Positions 7,236 through 15,745 of a stretch of 32,344 nucleotides of DNA are shown one piece after another. The stretch is taken from assembly GCA_020441005.1 (NCBI GenBank), contig JAGRNA010000031.1, forward strand, positions 1-32,344, given 5' to 3'. Both the position numbers and the translations under genes were made by a program. Origin of the DNA: Leptospiraceae bacterium (GTDB lineage: Bacteria > Spirochaetota > Leptospiria > Leptospirales > Leptonemataceae). The notes under the pieces were generated by a model. It saw only the letters and a list, made by a program, of their open reading frames with translations, was not told the DNA's origin and ran no database searches. The first letter of the stretch is position 1. Every line of letters begins with the position of its first letter.

Positions 7236-8894
7236 CTATTGTTGCAGGTCCCCGGCCATTTCGGCTAGCCGCAGAAATTCTGCCCGGTAGCCATGCGGGT
7301 CATTCTGCAGGGCAGATCGAGCCAGGTCCCGGACCAATCGATAGTCGGCCTGACCTTTGTGACTGGATCCGCGCAAGAGCATGCCATATGCCGCAGCCGC
7401 TGAGGCCATTCGCATATCTGCACTACAGTCCTTGAGTTCCAGCACTGTCTGCTGAACCGGGACCTGCAGGAGTTTACTGGTACTACCCGCCGGATCCTTG
7501 TATCGGATCTTGACTGTTGCCAGTTCGCCGTTTGATGCTGCACCACTGAGCTGATTGTTCTGTTGGTAGCGCAGCGGATCGATTGTGCCGCCGAGGTCGC
7601 TTTGCACTCCCGATGGCACGATTTCATACAGAGCGGTCACAGTGTGACCAGCGCCGATCTCCCCGGCATCTTTCTTGTCATCATTGAAATCTTCTGCTTT
7701 GAGCATGCGATTTTCATAACCGATCAATCGATACGATTGGACCTGGGCTGGATTAAATTCGACTTGCAGTTTTACATCCTTTGCGATGGTGACCAGGGTG
7801 GCGCCAATTTGCTGGACCAAAACCTTGCGAGCTTCGGCAATCGTATCAATGTAGGCATAGTTGCCATTGCCTTTATCGGCCAGCTTTTCCATGGTGGAGT
7901 CTTTGTAGTTGCCGGAGCCGAATCCAAGCACGGTCAAAAATATGCCGCTTTCGCGTTCTTTTTCAATCAGTCGGACAAGCTCGCTTTGATTGGTAGTGCC
8001 GACATTAAAATCACCATCCGTAGCCAGAACTACACGGTTCACCCCCTCCTGATGAAAATTCTGGCGGGCTGTCTGGTAGGCCAACTGGATTCCGGCTCCC
8101 CCGTTGGTCGAGCCGCCGGCTTGCAGGCGTTCCAACGCGGCCATAATTGCAGCTTGATTATTACCGGCTGTGGGCGGCAGGACCAGACCACTGGCACCAG
8201 CGTAGACAACAATGGCCACCCGGTCTTTGGTATTCATCTGACTGGTCAGCATCCGCATTGCCTTTTTGAGCAACGGCAGCTTGTCCGGGGTTTCCATGGA
8301 GCCGCTCACATCCAGCAGGAAAACAAGATTGCGTGGACCGGTGTCTTCGGTCGGGATAACCTTGCCTTTGATGCCGATTTTTAACAGCACATGCTTTTCG
8401 TTCCAGGGGGAGCGGCTGGCTTCGGTATGCACCGCAAAGGGTTTGTCATCGCTTGGCGGCGCATATTGGTAATTGAAATAGTTCACTAGTTCTTCAATGC
8501 GTACAGCACCCGGTGGCGGTAGCTGTCCGCGGTTTAAAAAGCGGCGCACAATACTATAGGAAGCCGTATCGACATCCGCAGCAAAGGTGGATAAGGGGTT
8601 TTGTGCCGGTCTCAGGAATTCATTTTCATACACCCGGTCGTAACTTTCTGTGTTATGGATGATTACAGCGTCATCAGCAGGGCCCGGCCGCATTTCTTCT
8701 TCATGGGAAGCATCTTTGTAAACAAGTACGCCCGGTTTCGTTTGACGGGGAAACCGTTTGACTTCACGGTCCGGTGCATAGTCATATTCAGAGCTGCTTG
8801 AAGTCGCATCACGTCTGCCATCGGAGGACCCGCAGGTGGCAACAAGGATTCCGGCCGCCACTGCCAGAGCGACGTGCATATATTTTGTTTTCAT
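7236..8894 (-). CDS. VWA-domain (YfbK-like) lipoprotein
   Basis: The 552-residue product starts with a lipoprotein signal peptide ending at C21 (VATC). Residues of about 97-175 are the VWA N-terminal region (NPLSTFAADVDTASYS, IEELVNYFNY). A von Willebrand A domain follows with an intact metal-ion-dependent adhesion site: DVSGS (195-199), T263 and D293 in ATDGDF. The C-terminal third matches the YfbK C-terminal region (Pfam DUF3520), including VEFNPAQVQSYRLIGYENR. YfbK-type proteins are exported and bind partners through the metal site, but their partner is unknown. ATG 8894 is chosen because AGGAGA stands six bases upstream and the signal peptide starts there; longer in-frame starts are spurious. 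Confidence 0.85.
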   Translation of the reverse strand: MKTKYMHVALAVAAGILVATCGSSDGRRDATSSSSEYDYAPDREVKRFPRQTKPGVLVYKDASHEEEMRPGPADDAVIIHNTESYDRVYENEFLRPAQNPLSTFAADVDTASYSIVRRFLNRGQLPPPGAVRIEELVNYFNYQYAPPSDDKPFAVHTEASRSPWNEKHVLLKIGIKGKVIPTEDTGPRNLVFLLDVSGSMETPDKLPLLKKAMRMLTSQMNTKDRVAIVVYAGASGLVLPPTAGNNQAAIMAALERLQAGGSTNGGAGIQLAYQTARQNFHQEGVNRVVLATDGDFNVGTTNQSELVRLIEKERESGIFLTVLGFGSGNYKDSTMEKLADKGNGNYAYIDTIAEARKVLVQQIGATLVTIAKDVKLQVEFNPAQVQSYRLIGYENRMLKAEDFNDDKKDAGEIGAGHTVTALYEIVPSGVQSDLGGTIDPLRYQQNNQLSGAASNGELATVKIRYKDPAGSTSKLLQVPVQQTVLELKDCSADMRMASAAAAYGMLLRGSSHKGQADYRLVRDLARSALQNDPHGYRAEFLRLAEMAGDLQQ

Positions 8895-8975
8895 TATCTT
8901 CTCCTGGTAAAATGCAAGCCGGCTTTGTTGTTTGTTATTATTAGTAGATGAATGCCGGTCGTCTTTGTTCATCAA

Positions 8976-9520
8976 AAAGCATAAAGTTTATAAATTCATT
9001 AGCAGTCGTCCCCAAACCATCCATGGTAATTGGGACGCAGAACGCAATTTGAAAGCAAAGCTCCCAAATTGCTCACACCTTGCTCAATTTCGATAGAAAA
9101 ATCGCCGGTGGCAACACCTCCTGTGATGCCAGAGGCTGTTTTGGGACAGCCTCCTGGTATTCGGCAGGGATTCCGAGATAAACTGTACCGGACGCCAGGC
9201 AAAAAGTTCATTTTTAGGCCAGCCGGAGTTTATGCGCGGCGTCTTCAGCGGCATTGAAACTCGGGTTCAAAGGACTCTATGCGGCGGACAGTTTCCAGGA
9301 TGGGCGGGGAATATGGAATTGCGGAATTCTTTTTGTCTGGCCCTGTGATAGTCGCCAGGATGGCAACTGGATTCTGATCGGCATGCCTGTTTTGCTGTTG
9401 CTGCCCGGGAATAAAAGCCCGGGGTGCCTCGCACGGCGCCAATCAATATGCATTTATTACGGCCAATAGTCGGGATGATAATTTGATGGCCACCCAAGGG
9501 CGCTAGCGGTACATGCACCC
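8976..9520. other. Divergent intergenic region without a convincing gene
   Basis: Between the two divergent lipoprotein genes I see no gene I can support. Several short open frames occur on both strands, for example a 70-codon minus frame at 8999-9211 and a 71-codon plus frame at 9254-9469. None has a ribosome-binding site, and their translations do not resemble proteins. The stretch holds the candidate VWA promoter at its left end. It could be a decayed gene or hold an unrecognised small RNA. Confidence 0.4.
8987..9015 (-). promoter_or_regulatory. Candidate sigma-70-type promoter for the VWA gene
   Basis: On the minus strand TTGGGG (9015-9010) and TATAAA (8992-8987) are separated by exactly 17 bases. 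The -10 matches consensus at five of six positions, the -35 only at its TTG. It would give a leader of about 90 bases. Confidence 0.33.
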
Positions 9521-10408
9521 ATGCCCATTGCCTGCCAGAGCGCCTTAAAGCCTGTGAGGGGATTGCGAATCGGCGCTGTGTCCGGATGGCGCTGCGCCCG
9601 CCGGGCGCTAAAAGCAGCACCCGGCCTGTTGTTACTATCCGGATTGATCCATTGCAGCACACCTTATTTAAAGAACCGGCTGCATGATGCCGCTGACATA
9701 GTGACCATCGAAGGTCAGCGGGACAGCTATGGTGCTGCTTTACATGCCGGCCCTCTTGCTCTGGGTGTGGCCTGGAAATCACAGCAATACCAGGCGATCG
9801 GGCTGCGAGGCGGAGAATGGGGGGCATACAATAGTGCCGGATTCACGGCGCTGGCTTTCGGTTCGGATTATTTCACTGAGCAGCCTGTCGATTTTAATCA
9901 GGAATGGAAATCAAAGCTCCAGAAATCGACGGTGGACACACACGAATCGGTTTTAGAACGAGGAGCAGGCGCGAGTATAAATCTGACAACGAACAATGCT
10001 ATCGGACTGGAAACATTGCCAATCGATACCGCCGAACCGTCGCTGGCCCGGCAACGGGGCAAGACCTATCGCTTGCGTCTACCCTTTGGGACCGTCCAGC
10101 CAGCCTACACTTCCAAAACCCTGTTAAAAGATGACAAAATCGAATGGGCTCCCGCCTGGTTCTATACCCGTTTGGAACTACAGGCTGGAGCGTGGTTAGG
10201 TTTTCGAGCCGGTTTCAATGTGGGCGAGTTGCTAGATTTTTTGGTCGGTTGGACGACGGTAGATTTATACAATGACGATGCTCCCTATGAGCCTGACCTG
10301 GAAGAACGCTTTTTAAATGATCCCCGATTTAAAAACCTGCCGCCGCACATCAAGGCAGCCTTGCTGGAACAAATTCGTAAGAATGGCAGTCTGCCCGTTT
10401 TGCCCTGA
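9521..10408 (+). CDS. Putative outer-surface lipoprotein of a leptospiral paralogue family
   Basis: The predicted 295-residue protein has a long basic leader, a hydrophobic core (APGLLLLSGLIHC) and a lipobox Cys at 45. The mature part opens with KNRLHDAADIVTIEGQRDSYG and ends in a conserved-looking block, LQAGAWLGFRAGFNVGELLDF-type, followed by LVGWTTVDLYNDD. The 'NR.xDAADI' opening and the 'GFRxGFNxGELLDF' closing block recall lipoproteins repeated across leptospiral genomes; their function is unknown. The start is uncertain. GTG at 9578 gives a more normal signal peptide than ATG 9521, and neither has a good ribosome-binding site. A probable terminator follows at 10563-10603. Confidence 0.7.
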   Translation: MPIACQSALKPVRGLRIGAVSGWRCARRALKAAPGLLLLSGLIHCSTPYLKNRLHDAADIVTIEGQRDSYGAALHAGPLALGVAWKSQQYQAIGLRGGEWGAYNSAGFTALAFGSDYFTEQPVDFNQEWKSKLQKSTVDTHESVLERGAGASINLTTNNAIGLETLPIDTAEPSLARQRGKTYRLRLPFGTVQPAYTSKTLLKDDKIEWAPAWFYTRLELQAGAWLGFRAGFNVGELLDFLVGWTTVDLYNDDAPYEPDLEERFLNDPRFKNLPPHIKAALLEQIRKNGSLPVLP

Positions 10409-10562
10409 TGGAAAGCCGGTCTTTAAAGCGCTAACAGTCACCTGTTGGTCCATTCCCCGGAACCGGGCCCGCTGGTCTGGCGCTACAACTGGTATTTGCA
10501 TAGCGAGTAGCGGATTCCTTCGATTCAGATCCTGCCGGCAATGCCTTGTATTGGTTGGATCC

Positions 10563-10603
10563 GGTCCCACTTTCACATGGGACCCCGGCCATTTATTTTT
10601 TTT
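10563..10603 (+). terminator. Probable terminator after the 9521-10408 lipoprotein gene
   Basis: GGTCCCA (10563-10569) pairs with TGGGACC (10578-10584) around an 8-base loop. A T-rich tract (ATTTATTTTTTTT) starts seven bases later, at 10591. The gap between stem and T-run is longer than ideal. It overlaps the stop of the convergent beta-lactamase-like gene. Confidence 0.5.
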
Positions 10604-11792
10604 GCCCGGGTGTCTCTATACGCATTAAAATGCCACTCAAATCAATCAAGAAGCGGAAGCTGGCTTCCAGGTGTTCATCGGAACCAAAGCTCATGACAAT
10701 ATAAATCTCACGTTCGGGATCGTAGAGCACATGGGTTGCCAGTATGCCGAGGTGACCGCGCCATTCGGGATAGCCGTAGAGCAAGGGAAAAAACTCGCCA
10801 AAGCGATACTGCATCATTCCGCGTCCATAGCGAATCCCGGTCTGAAAACTGTGCTCAAATTGGCATAAATACTGCAGAGTGGACTTGCGAATCAATCGAC
10901 CGCTAAACAATGCTTGATTAAAACGCATCATGTCGCCTAAAGTGCTGATCACGCCACCCCCGGCCCAATCGACCGTAATGCTGCGATAGGTGCTGATTTC
11001 ACGGCCTTGATACCAGGTTGGTCCCAGTGTTCCGGGTCGACCGGATAGCGGCAGACTGCGACCAGGCATATAACTGACACGCATTTGCAGCGGTGCAAAG
11101 ATTTTGTCCCGCAAAGCCTCGTGAAAAGCCTGGCCGGTAATTTTTTCTATAACGAGTCCCAGCAATACAAATCCAGTGTCCGAGTAATGAAATTCCTTGC
11201 CTGGCGGGCTACGGAGTTGGAAATTTTGGCGGTGATACGCCAGTAACTCAGACGGCGTCCACAATCGATCTGGTTTTGCCAACATTTGATCTGCGATCGA
11301 GGGACCGCCCTGATCCGGTGGATCTCCAAAATAATCAGCCAGGCCGGCCGTATGGCTCAGTAGCTGCTCGACAGTTACCTGATGACGATAATCGAATCCC
11401 TCGAATACAAAAAGGTCGTTCAGGACTGCTTTATCTAAAACTTGATCCAGAGCGGTATGCCATTGCAAGCGACCTTCATCCACCAGTTGGCCAATCAAAA
11501 CAGCGGTGAACAGTTTGCCGGTGCTAGCGCTATGGAAAGGCTGCGGTGCGGTTGCTCCATCCGTGTAGATCGCGTCGATTCCTTGATCTGGCGCCAATAT
11601 TCGCAGTTGCACATTTTCTTTGTTACTCAGATCGGTGATGAGCGCCTGCCATTCGGCGTCAATTTGATGCAGCGCCTCTTTGCGAGACAGAGTGGTCTGG
11701 CATTGTAATCCCATCGTCAGCAGTAATATTGCAAATACGGTGCGGTTTTGGCGCTGGTCCCGGGCGTGTGGCTGAGTCAGGCTGATTTTCAT
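10593..11792 (-). CDS. Serine beta-lactamase-like (class C / esterase) lipoprotein
   Basis: The protein (399 residues from ATG 11792) is exported: a basic leader, a hydrophobic ILLLTMGLQ and C31 form a lipoprotein signal. It belongs to the serine beta-lactamase-like family (Pfam PF00144). The SxxK catalytic motif is STGK (90-93), followed by LLSHTAGLADYF. The YxN position reads YSD (203-205, Asn replaced by Asp as in some members), and an HLG box near residue 350 replaces KTG. The family covers D,D-peptidases, esterases and true beta-lactamases, and the motifs here do not decide between them. The HxG box and YSD favour a peptidase or esterase over antibiotic resistance. It is a single-gene unit. 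Confidence 0.85.
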   Translation of the reverse strand: MKISLTQPHARDQRQNRTVFAILLLTMGLQCQTTLSRKEALHQIDAEWQALITDLSNKENVQLRILAPDQGIDAIYTDGATAPQPFHSASTGKLFTAVLIGQLVDEGRLQWHTALDQVLDKAVLNDLFVFEGFDYRHQVTVEQLLSHTAGLADYFGDPPDQGGPSIADQMLAKPDRLWTPSELLAYHRQNFQLRSPPGKEFHYSDTGFVLLGLVIEKITGQAFHEALRDKIFAPLQMRVSYMPGRSLPLSGRPGTLGPTWYQGREISTYRSITVDWAGGGVISTLGDMMRFNQALFSGRLIRKSTLQYLCQFEHSFQTGIRYGRGMMQYRFGEFFPLLYGYPEWRGHLGILATHVLYDPEREIYIVMSFGSDEHLEASFRFLIDLSGILMRIETPGQKK

Positions 11793-12031
11793 CTCTATCA
11801 AAGGAAAGATTTTACGCCATGGTCGCCATTGTCAAGTCTGCATTCTAGTACTGGATTATTTTCAACGAAGCCGGGCAAAAGACCAGGGCTGACAGTGCGC
11901 GTCAATCCTTTGCAAGCCTGGTTCTCCCGTCATGGACTGGACTGATCGCTGCCGGTAAAAACCTGAACCAATTATGTCCAGGGAATAAAATAACATTGGA
12001 CACATGCCTGATTTTTGCCTTCATTGAAGGC

Positions 12032-13093
12032 ATGCCAGAACTGAAGCGTATTACCTACATCAGCAATTTTTCAGACAAACTAAACCTGAAAGACATTGAG
12101 ACTATCGGAGAGGTGTCCGTGCGCAATAATCAGCGCGATGGGTTAACAGGCAGCTTGCTGTGCTTTCGCGGGATATTTTATCAAATCCTGGAAGGTCCGC
12201 CGGAGCAAGTGGACTTGTGTTACCAGCGAATTCTCGCCGATGAACGGCATGAGAATATATATGTTCTGAAAATCGAGACCGGTACCATGCAGCGCGACTA
12301 CAAGGAATGGAGCATGAAAACCGTTATACTGGATGAAAATACGGATGCAATGATGCGTCCCATGAAGAATCTGCTGGACTCATTCCAGCTCAGTCATCGT
12401 ACATTGGAAAAGTATGCCCCCACAACTGTCCTGAAGGGTTTGCAGCGTGGAGAAAATCCACTGGAATGGGATTTTCGAAAAGTTGAAAAAATTGTCCTTT
12501 TTTCCGATATTTTTTCCTCAACAACTTTCACCGAGGTATTGTCTCTGGAAGCGGTCACAAATATCCTGGACTCCTACTACGATATAATAAACGCGGAAAT
12601 CAGCAAGGCTGGCGGAACCATCGCCAAGCTGACTGGCGACGGTTTAATGGCCTATTTTGATTCCCATCAGGCCGATGCCGCACTGCTGGCCTCCCGGGCT
12701 TGCCTGCGCCAGTTGTCCGAACTGCGGGCGGCAAGGCAATTTGCCTATAGCCCTTACCTGTATGCCGGTTTTGGTCTGAGCGCCGGTCAGGTAGTGACTG
12801 GCAGCATTGGTTCGAGCATCAAAAAGGATTATACTTTACTGGGAGATGCAGTGAATACAGCAGCCAGGCTGGAAGCAGTCAGTCGGAAAACCGGCTATGG
12901 CTTGATACTAAGCGCCAGCCTGGTGGATCTGCTGCAAGATAAAAGCGATATACGCAAGTTAGGTCTGTATCAGCCCAGAGGCAAGACCCAAAGATTGGCC
13001 ATATTCACCACCGCTGATTCCAGGCTGGACCGCAGTGCGGCTGCGATCAAACATGCGATCAGAGACCTTGAAGCGGCAGGGAATCAGGATTAA
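12032..13093 (+). CDS. Photoactivated adenylate cyclase (BLUF domain + class III cyclase)
   Basis: This 353-residue protein fuses an N-terminal BLUF blue-light sensor (about 4-97) to a class III nucleotide cyclase (about 150-335). It is collinear with Beggiatoa bPAC (about 350 residues). The BLUF photo-switch residues are present: Y9, N32, Q51, W93 and M95, with the FYQILEG strand. In the cyclase, metal-binding D159 and D203, adenine-selecting K199 and T268, and transition-state N275 and R279 are all intact, so ATP to cAMP is predicted. FAD is the expected chromophore. Related enzymes from Leptonema illini and Turneriella parva have been studied photochemically. The frame extends to TTG 11996, but ATG 12032 aligns with bPAC. 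It is apparently monocistronic. Confidence 0.95.
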   Translation: MPELKRITYISNFSDKLNLKDIETIGEVSVRNNQRDGLTGSLLCFRGIFYQILEGPPEQVDLCYQRILADERHENIYVLKIETGTMQRDYKEWSMKTVILDENTDAMMRPMKNLLDSFQLSHRTLEKYAPTTVLKGLQRGENPLEWDFRKVEKIVLFSDIFSSTTFTEVLSLEAVTNILDSYYDIINAEISKAGGTIAKLTGDGLMAYFDSHQADAALLASRACLRQLSELRAARQFAYSPYLYAGFGLSAGQVVTGSIGSSIKKDYTLLGDAVNTAARLEAVSRKTGYGLILSASLVDLLQDKSDIRKLGLYQPRGKTQRLAIFTTADSRLDRSAAAIKHAIRDLEAAGNQD

Positions 13094-13171
13094 TCAACGC
13101 CCGTAAGCGGGAATCCCTGCCGGTTATCCCGGCCAGTCGATACCGCGGGCAAGCCGATTGGCGGTCTGGTT

Positions 13172-14188
13172 TCAAGCCTGTTGAGAGACGGCGGGGAACT
13201 GTTCTGCAATCCGCAGCAGCAGCCCTTTACCAAGAATGATTTCATCGCATAACTGGCGCGCCTCGCTGCTGATGATATTCAGATCAATCGCTTGTACGCC
13301 AGGCAGGCTACGACAGGTTTGTTCGAGCTCGACGGGCAGGGCCAGGTTGCTGGCTAGTATCGCTTCATGCAGGGCCGTGCGCATTTGAGCCTTGTCCTTT
13401 AGTTGACCCAGTCGGCCGATCAGAAATCCTAAAGCAAAGAACAAATCGCGTCGAAAGTGCAGGCACTCGACAAGACGTTCATCGCATTGTATTTGATTAA
13501 AAGGCGACGCCAGTGATTCCGGGGTAATAAAGCTGGTAAAGTCAGAGCGAGTTTCATCCGCAGACGACAAACAGATCATCCCGTTCAGGCTGTGGACATA
13601 GATACTCAACCAGCGTAGTCGACGTCGGAATTCATGCAGCCCGTCTTCGATTTGATGAAAGTTAAATCGGCCGCTGGCATACTGCTTGTGGAGTCGCGCG
13701 GACTGTCGGCCTAAAAAATCTGCGATTTGGACGAGAGTTTTTTGCTGACCGTGATAAGGCAAACGCTGTAATTGCTTATGCCAGACTTGCAGGCCGGCGG
13801 GCTTGAGATGGCCGTTTTTATTTAACAGTTTGAACTGGATAAGCCTGTTTTCAAATTCTGCGAGGGCCTCTTCAAATCGCTCTCGAAACCAGATTTGCAT
13901 GGGAGCCGGCCAATCATGCTCGATGGCCATTTGCTGCCAGTTGTCGAAGTAATCTATCTGACCAAGGGCGTCCTCAAGGCTTTTGAAGAATACCAGACTG
14001 CGTCGCGGTAGCTTGTGATCGGCCTCTAACACCCTGTAGATGCGCGCAAGGGCCTCCAAACGAAAGAGCACGGTGCGCAAATCATTCCTGTATAAAGCCA
14101 GGGCTGGTCGCCGCGCAGTACGATTGCTGTGTAGCACATGATCAAAGTGGATCAGGTGTCTTTGCCAGGCATGCTTGCTGATTTTCAT
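13172..14188 (-). CDS. CHAD-like alpha-helical protein
   Basis: This 338-residue cytoplasmic-looking, all-helical protein is rich in Arg, His and Leu. Two stretches resemble the repeated helix of CHAD domains (conserved histidine alpha-helical domain): YRNDLRTVLFRLEAL (33-47) and LHEFRRRLRWLSIYVHSL (184-201), with the His-x-x-Arg-Arg pattern clear in the second. CHAD proteins bind polyphosphate through such basic helices; a role here is inference. ATG 14188 has AGGAG six bases upstream. It starts 20 bp after the TonB-like stop and is probably the last gene of the Exb operon, an unusual partner. A helical protein of another family cannot be excluded. Confidence 0.55.
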   Translation of the reverse strand: MKISKHAWQRHLIHFDHVLHSNRTARRPALALYRNDLRTVLFRLEALARIYRVLEADHKLPRRSLVFFKSLEDALGQIDYFDNWQQMAIEHDWPAPMQIWFRERFEEALAEFENRLIQFKLLNKNGHLKPAGLQVWHKQLQRLPYHGQQKTLVQIADFLGRQSARLHKQYASGRFNFHQIEDGLHEFRRRLRWLSIYVHSLNGMICLSSADETRSDFTSFITPESLASPFNQIQCDERLVECLHFRRDLFFALGFLIGRLGQLKDKAQMRTALHEAILASNLALPVELEQTCRSLPGVQAIDLNIISSEARQLCDEIILGKGLLLRIAEQFPAVSQQA

Positions 14189-14208
14189 TGCGACTCCTGT
14201 TTGTCAGA

Positions 14209-14862
14209 TTATCTGAGATTGAATTTGATTGTGGTTTCCCAGACAAAATCCTTTGGAACTCCACCCTCCCGGTAGGGCTGGTTTTTCAGACGAGTGCGAT
14301 ACAAAATCACTCTACGGGCCGCTTCTTTAAACTCAGCCAGAAAAGGTTGATGAGCGCTGCCAGGACTGCGCACATTCAGGATTTTAACGGCCCCTATGGT
14401 TCCATCAGCCCGAATGTACAAGCGCACATCGACAGCGACCGTAGGCAAATTGGCTCCGGTGGCACTGCCCGGGTATTCCTGATTGGCATTATTGATGGCC
14501 AATACCGCGGTGTAGCGCTGCGAAAAATCAAAGCTGGGATCGACTGCATTGTTCCAGTTGATTTGATTTTCGTCGCGCAGCGTATCTACTGCGATTACTT
14601 CATCTGACAAATCACGAGACCGGGCCTGGGGCAAGGTCTCGGTCTCAAATTCAACAAAGCTCATGTCCGTCGTTAGCTGAATGGATTTGGCTTCATCGCG
14701 ACTAGCCGGCCAGAGCCAGATTAGAAACTGAATGATCAGGATGGTGAGCAGTTGTAGTACAGCACTGACGGGCATCCATTCCAGCAGGGTCCAGCTTTGA
14801 CTGCGCTCACGCAGGCGTTGTATGGCGGCAAGGATCCTCTGCATAGGCTCAGTGCTGTTCAT
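14209..14862 (-). CDS. TonB-like energy transducer
   Basis: The protein (217 residues from ATG 14862) has one membrane helix at about 30-52 and a short periplasmic spacer of about 70 residues. Its C-terminal domain shows the TonB pattern: VAVDVRLYIRADGTIGAVKI, then NVRSPGS, a helix around FKEAARRVI, and a closing WETTIKFNL strand. TonB carries energy from the ExbB-ExbD motor to outer-membrane receptors. The spacer lacks the usual Pro-Glu/Pro-Lys repeats and is short, so its reach across the periplasm may be limited. The start overlaps the end of the second exbD by 14 bp, which suggests translational coupling. An upstream in-frame extension to 14892 lies wholly inside exbD and is rejected. Confidence 0.8.
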   Translation of the reverse strand: MNSTEPMQRILAAIQRLRERSQSWTLLEWMPVSAVLQLLTILIIQFLIWLWPASRDEAKSIQLTTDMSFVEFETETLPQARSRDLSDEVIAVDTLRDENQINWNNAVDPSFDFSQRYTAVLAINNANQEYPGSATGANLPTVAVDVRLYIRADGTIGAVKILNVRSPGSAHQPFLAEFKEAARRVILYRTRLKNQPYREGGVPKDFVWETTIKFNLR

Positions 14863-15313
14863 CCCCGGCGGTGGTATCCGGGCCACTGGCACCTTGAGAT
14901 CCGGGCCGCGTTGTAATTACCAATTGGCGCACCTGCGCTTCCTTTAGCAGCTGCATGACGCGATGCAGATGACGATAGGGTAGATCTTTTTCGATGTTTA
15001 AAAAGAAGCGGCTGCCACCACCAGGCGCACTGGCTGCGCGGGCCTGCAACTCGCCGGCCAGGGTCTCCAGCGGAATTTCCTGATTGAAAACAAACACCTG
15101 CCCGCGGCTAGCCAAATCCTGATCCAGATACATCACAATCGGGTAGGGGGAATTCTGCGCGCGACTGTCTAACTCCGGCACTGCTATGTCGCGCGGCTTT
15201 TGGTCGGTGACCATGGTTGTGGCCATATAGAAGACGAGTAAAAGAAAAGCGATGTCGCCCATTGCACTCAAAGGGATGCCTGGCGGTTTGCGTCTTTTTC
15301 GTAAGGAAAGCAT
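14849..15313 (-). CDS. exbD: ExbD/TolR-family motor protein (second copy)
   Basis: A basic N-terminus precedes one membrane helix (about 16-38), in which D20 (SAMGDIAFLLLVFYM) occupies the conserved proton-path position of ExbD/TolR. A periplasmic domain of about 110 residues follows, with the usual final strand (QVRQLVITTRP). The C-terminus is extended and polar (SQGASGPDTTAGDEQH). It is the second of two adjacent exbD genes; the pair may form a hetero-oligomeric stator with one ExbB. It sits 24 bp after the first exbD and overlaps the TonB-like gene. Confidence 0.88.
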   Translation of the reverse strand: MLSLRKRRKPPGIPLSAMGDIAFLLLVFYMATTMVTDQKPRDIAVPELDSRAQNSPYPIVMYLDQDLASRGQVFVFNQEIPLETLAGELQARAASAPGGGSRFFLNIEKDLPYRHLHRVMQLLKEAQVRQLVITTRPGSQGASGPDTTAGDEQH

Positions 15314-15337
15314 AATGTAAAGCAGGAAAGACCGGTA

Positions 15338-15739
15338 CTATTTTTCCATACTGACTGAAATTTTTTGGATCGATTCGTCCTGTAGTCCCTGAATAACTTT
15401 CGGGATCACGTCCACAGGCGCCTCCGGATTGACCTTGATCAGGACCACCAGGTCTTTATTTTTGCGCGATTCCTGATTGGCGCTGCTCAGGATTTGCAAC
15501 CATGGCAAAGACTCCTTCTCATGTGTGATTTGCCCCTCTGCATCAATGTCAATTTGATAGATGTTCTTTTTAAGAATTTCCATAGGGGGGGCATCCTTTT
15601 TAGGGACGGGGATTCGCACCCCCCGCATTTCCAACAGTGCGCTGGCCGCCAAAAAAAAGACGATTAACAGAAAAGCGATATCGGCCGTGCTAGCCAGGGG
15701 AATTTCTTCTACTGTGCGACTGTTCCTTTTGATGTGCAT
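15338..15739 (-). CDS. exbD: ExbD/TolR-family motor protein (first copy)
   Basis: The product is 133 residues with the ExbD layout: basic N-terminus, membrane helix about 16-38 with the key acidic D20 (ASTADIAFLLIVFFL), then a periplasmic domain ending in IQKISVSMEK. It starts 6 bp after the ExbB stop. ExbD works with ExbB to turn the proton gradient into motion that drives TonB. Outside the membrane segment its sequence differs clearly from the neighbouring second copy, so the duplication is old. Confidence 0.9.
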   Translation of the reverse strand: MHIKRNSRTVEEIPLASTADIAFLLIVFFLAASALLEMRGVRIPVPKKDAPPMEILKKNIYQIDIDAEGQITHEKESLPWLQILSSANQESRKNKDLVVLIKVNPEAPVDVIPKVIQGLQDESIQKISVSMEK

Positions 15740-15745
15740 TGCCGG

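Noticed and set aside
7563..8384. Plus-strand 273-codon frame
   Set aside because: It is antisense to the VWA domain, whose motifs and ribosome-binding site are clear.
8999..9211. Minus-strand 70-codon frame upstream of the VWA gene
   Set aside because: No ribosome-binding site, no recognisable family, and it covers the candidate VWA promoter.
13094..13171. Small GC-rich hairpin (GCCGG/CCGGC) between the BLUF cyclase and CHAD-like genes as a terminator
   Set aside because: Only five base pairs and no T-run on either strand.
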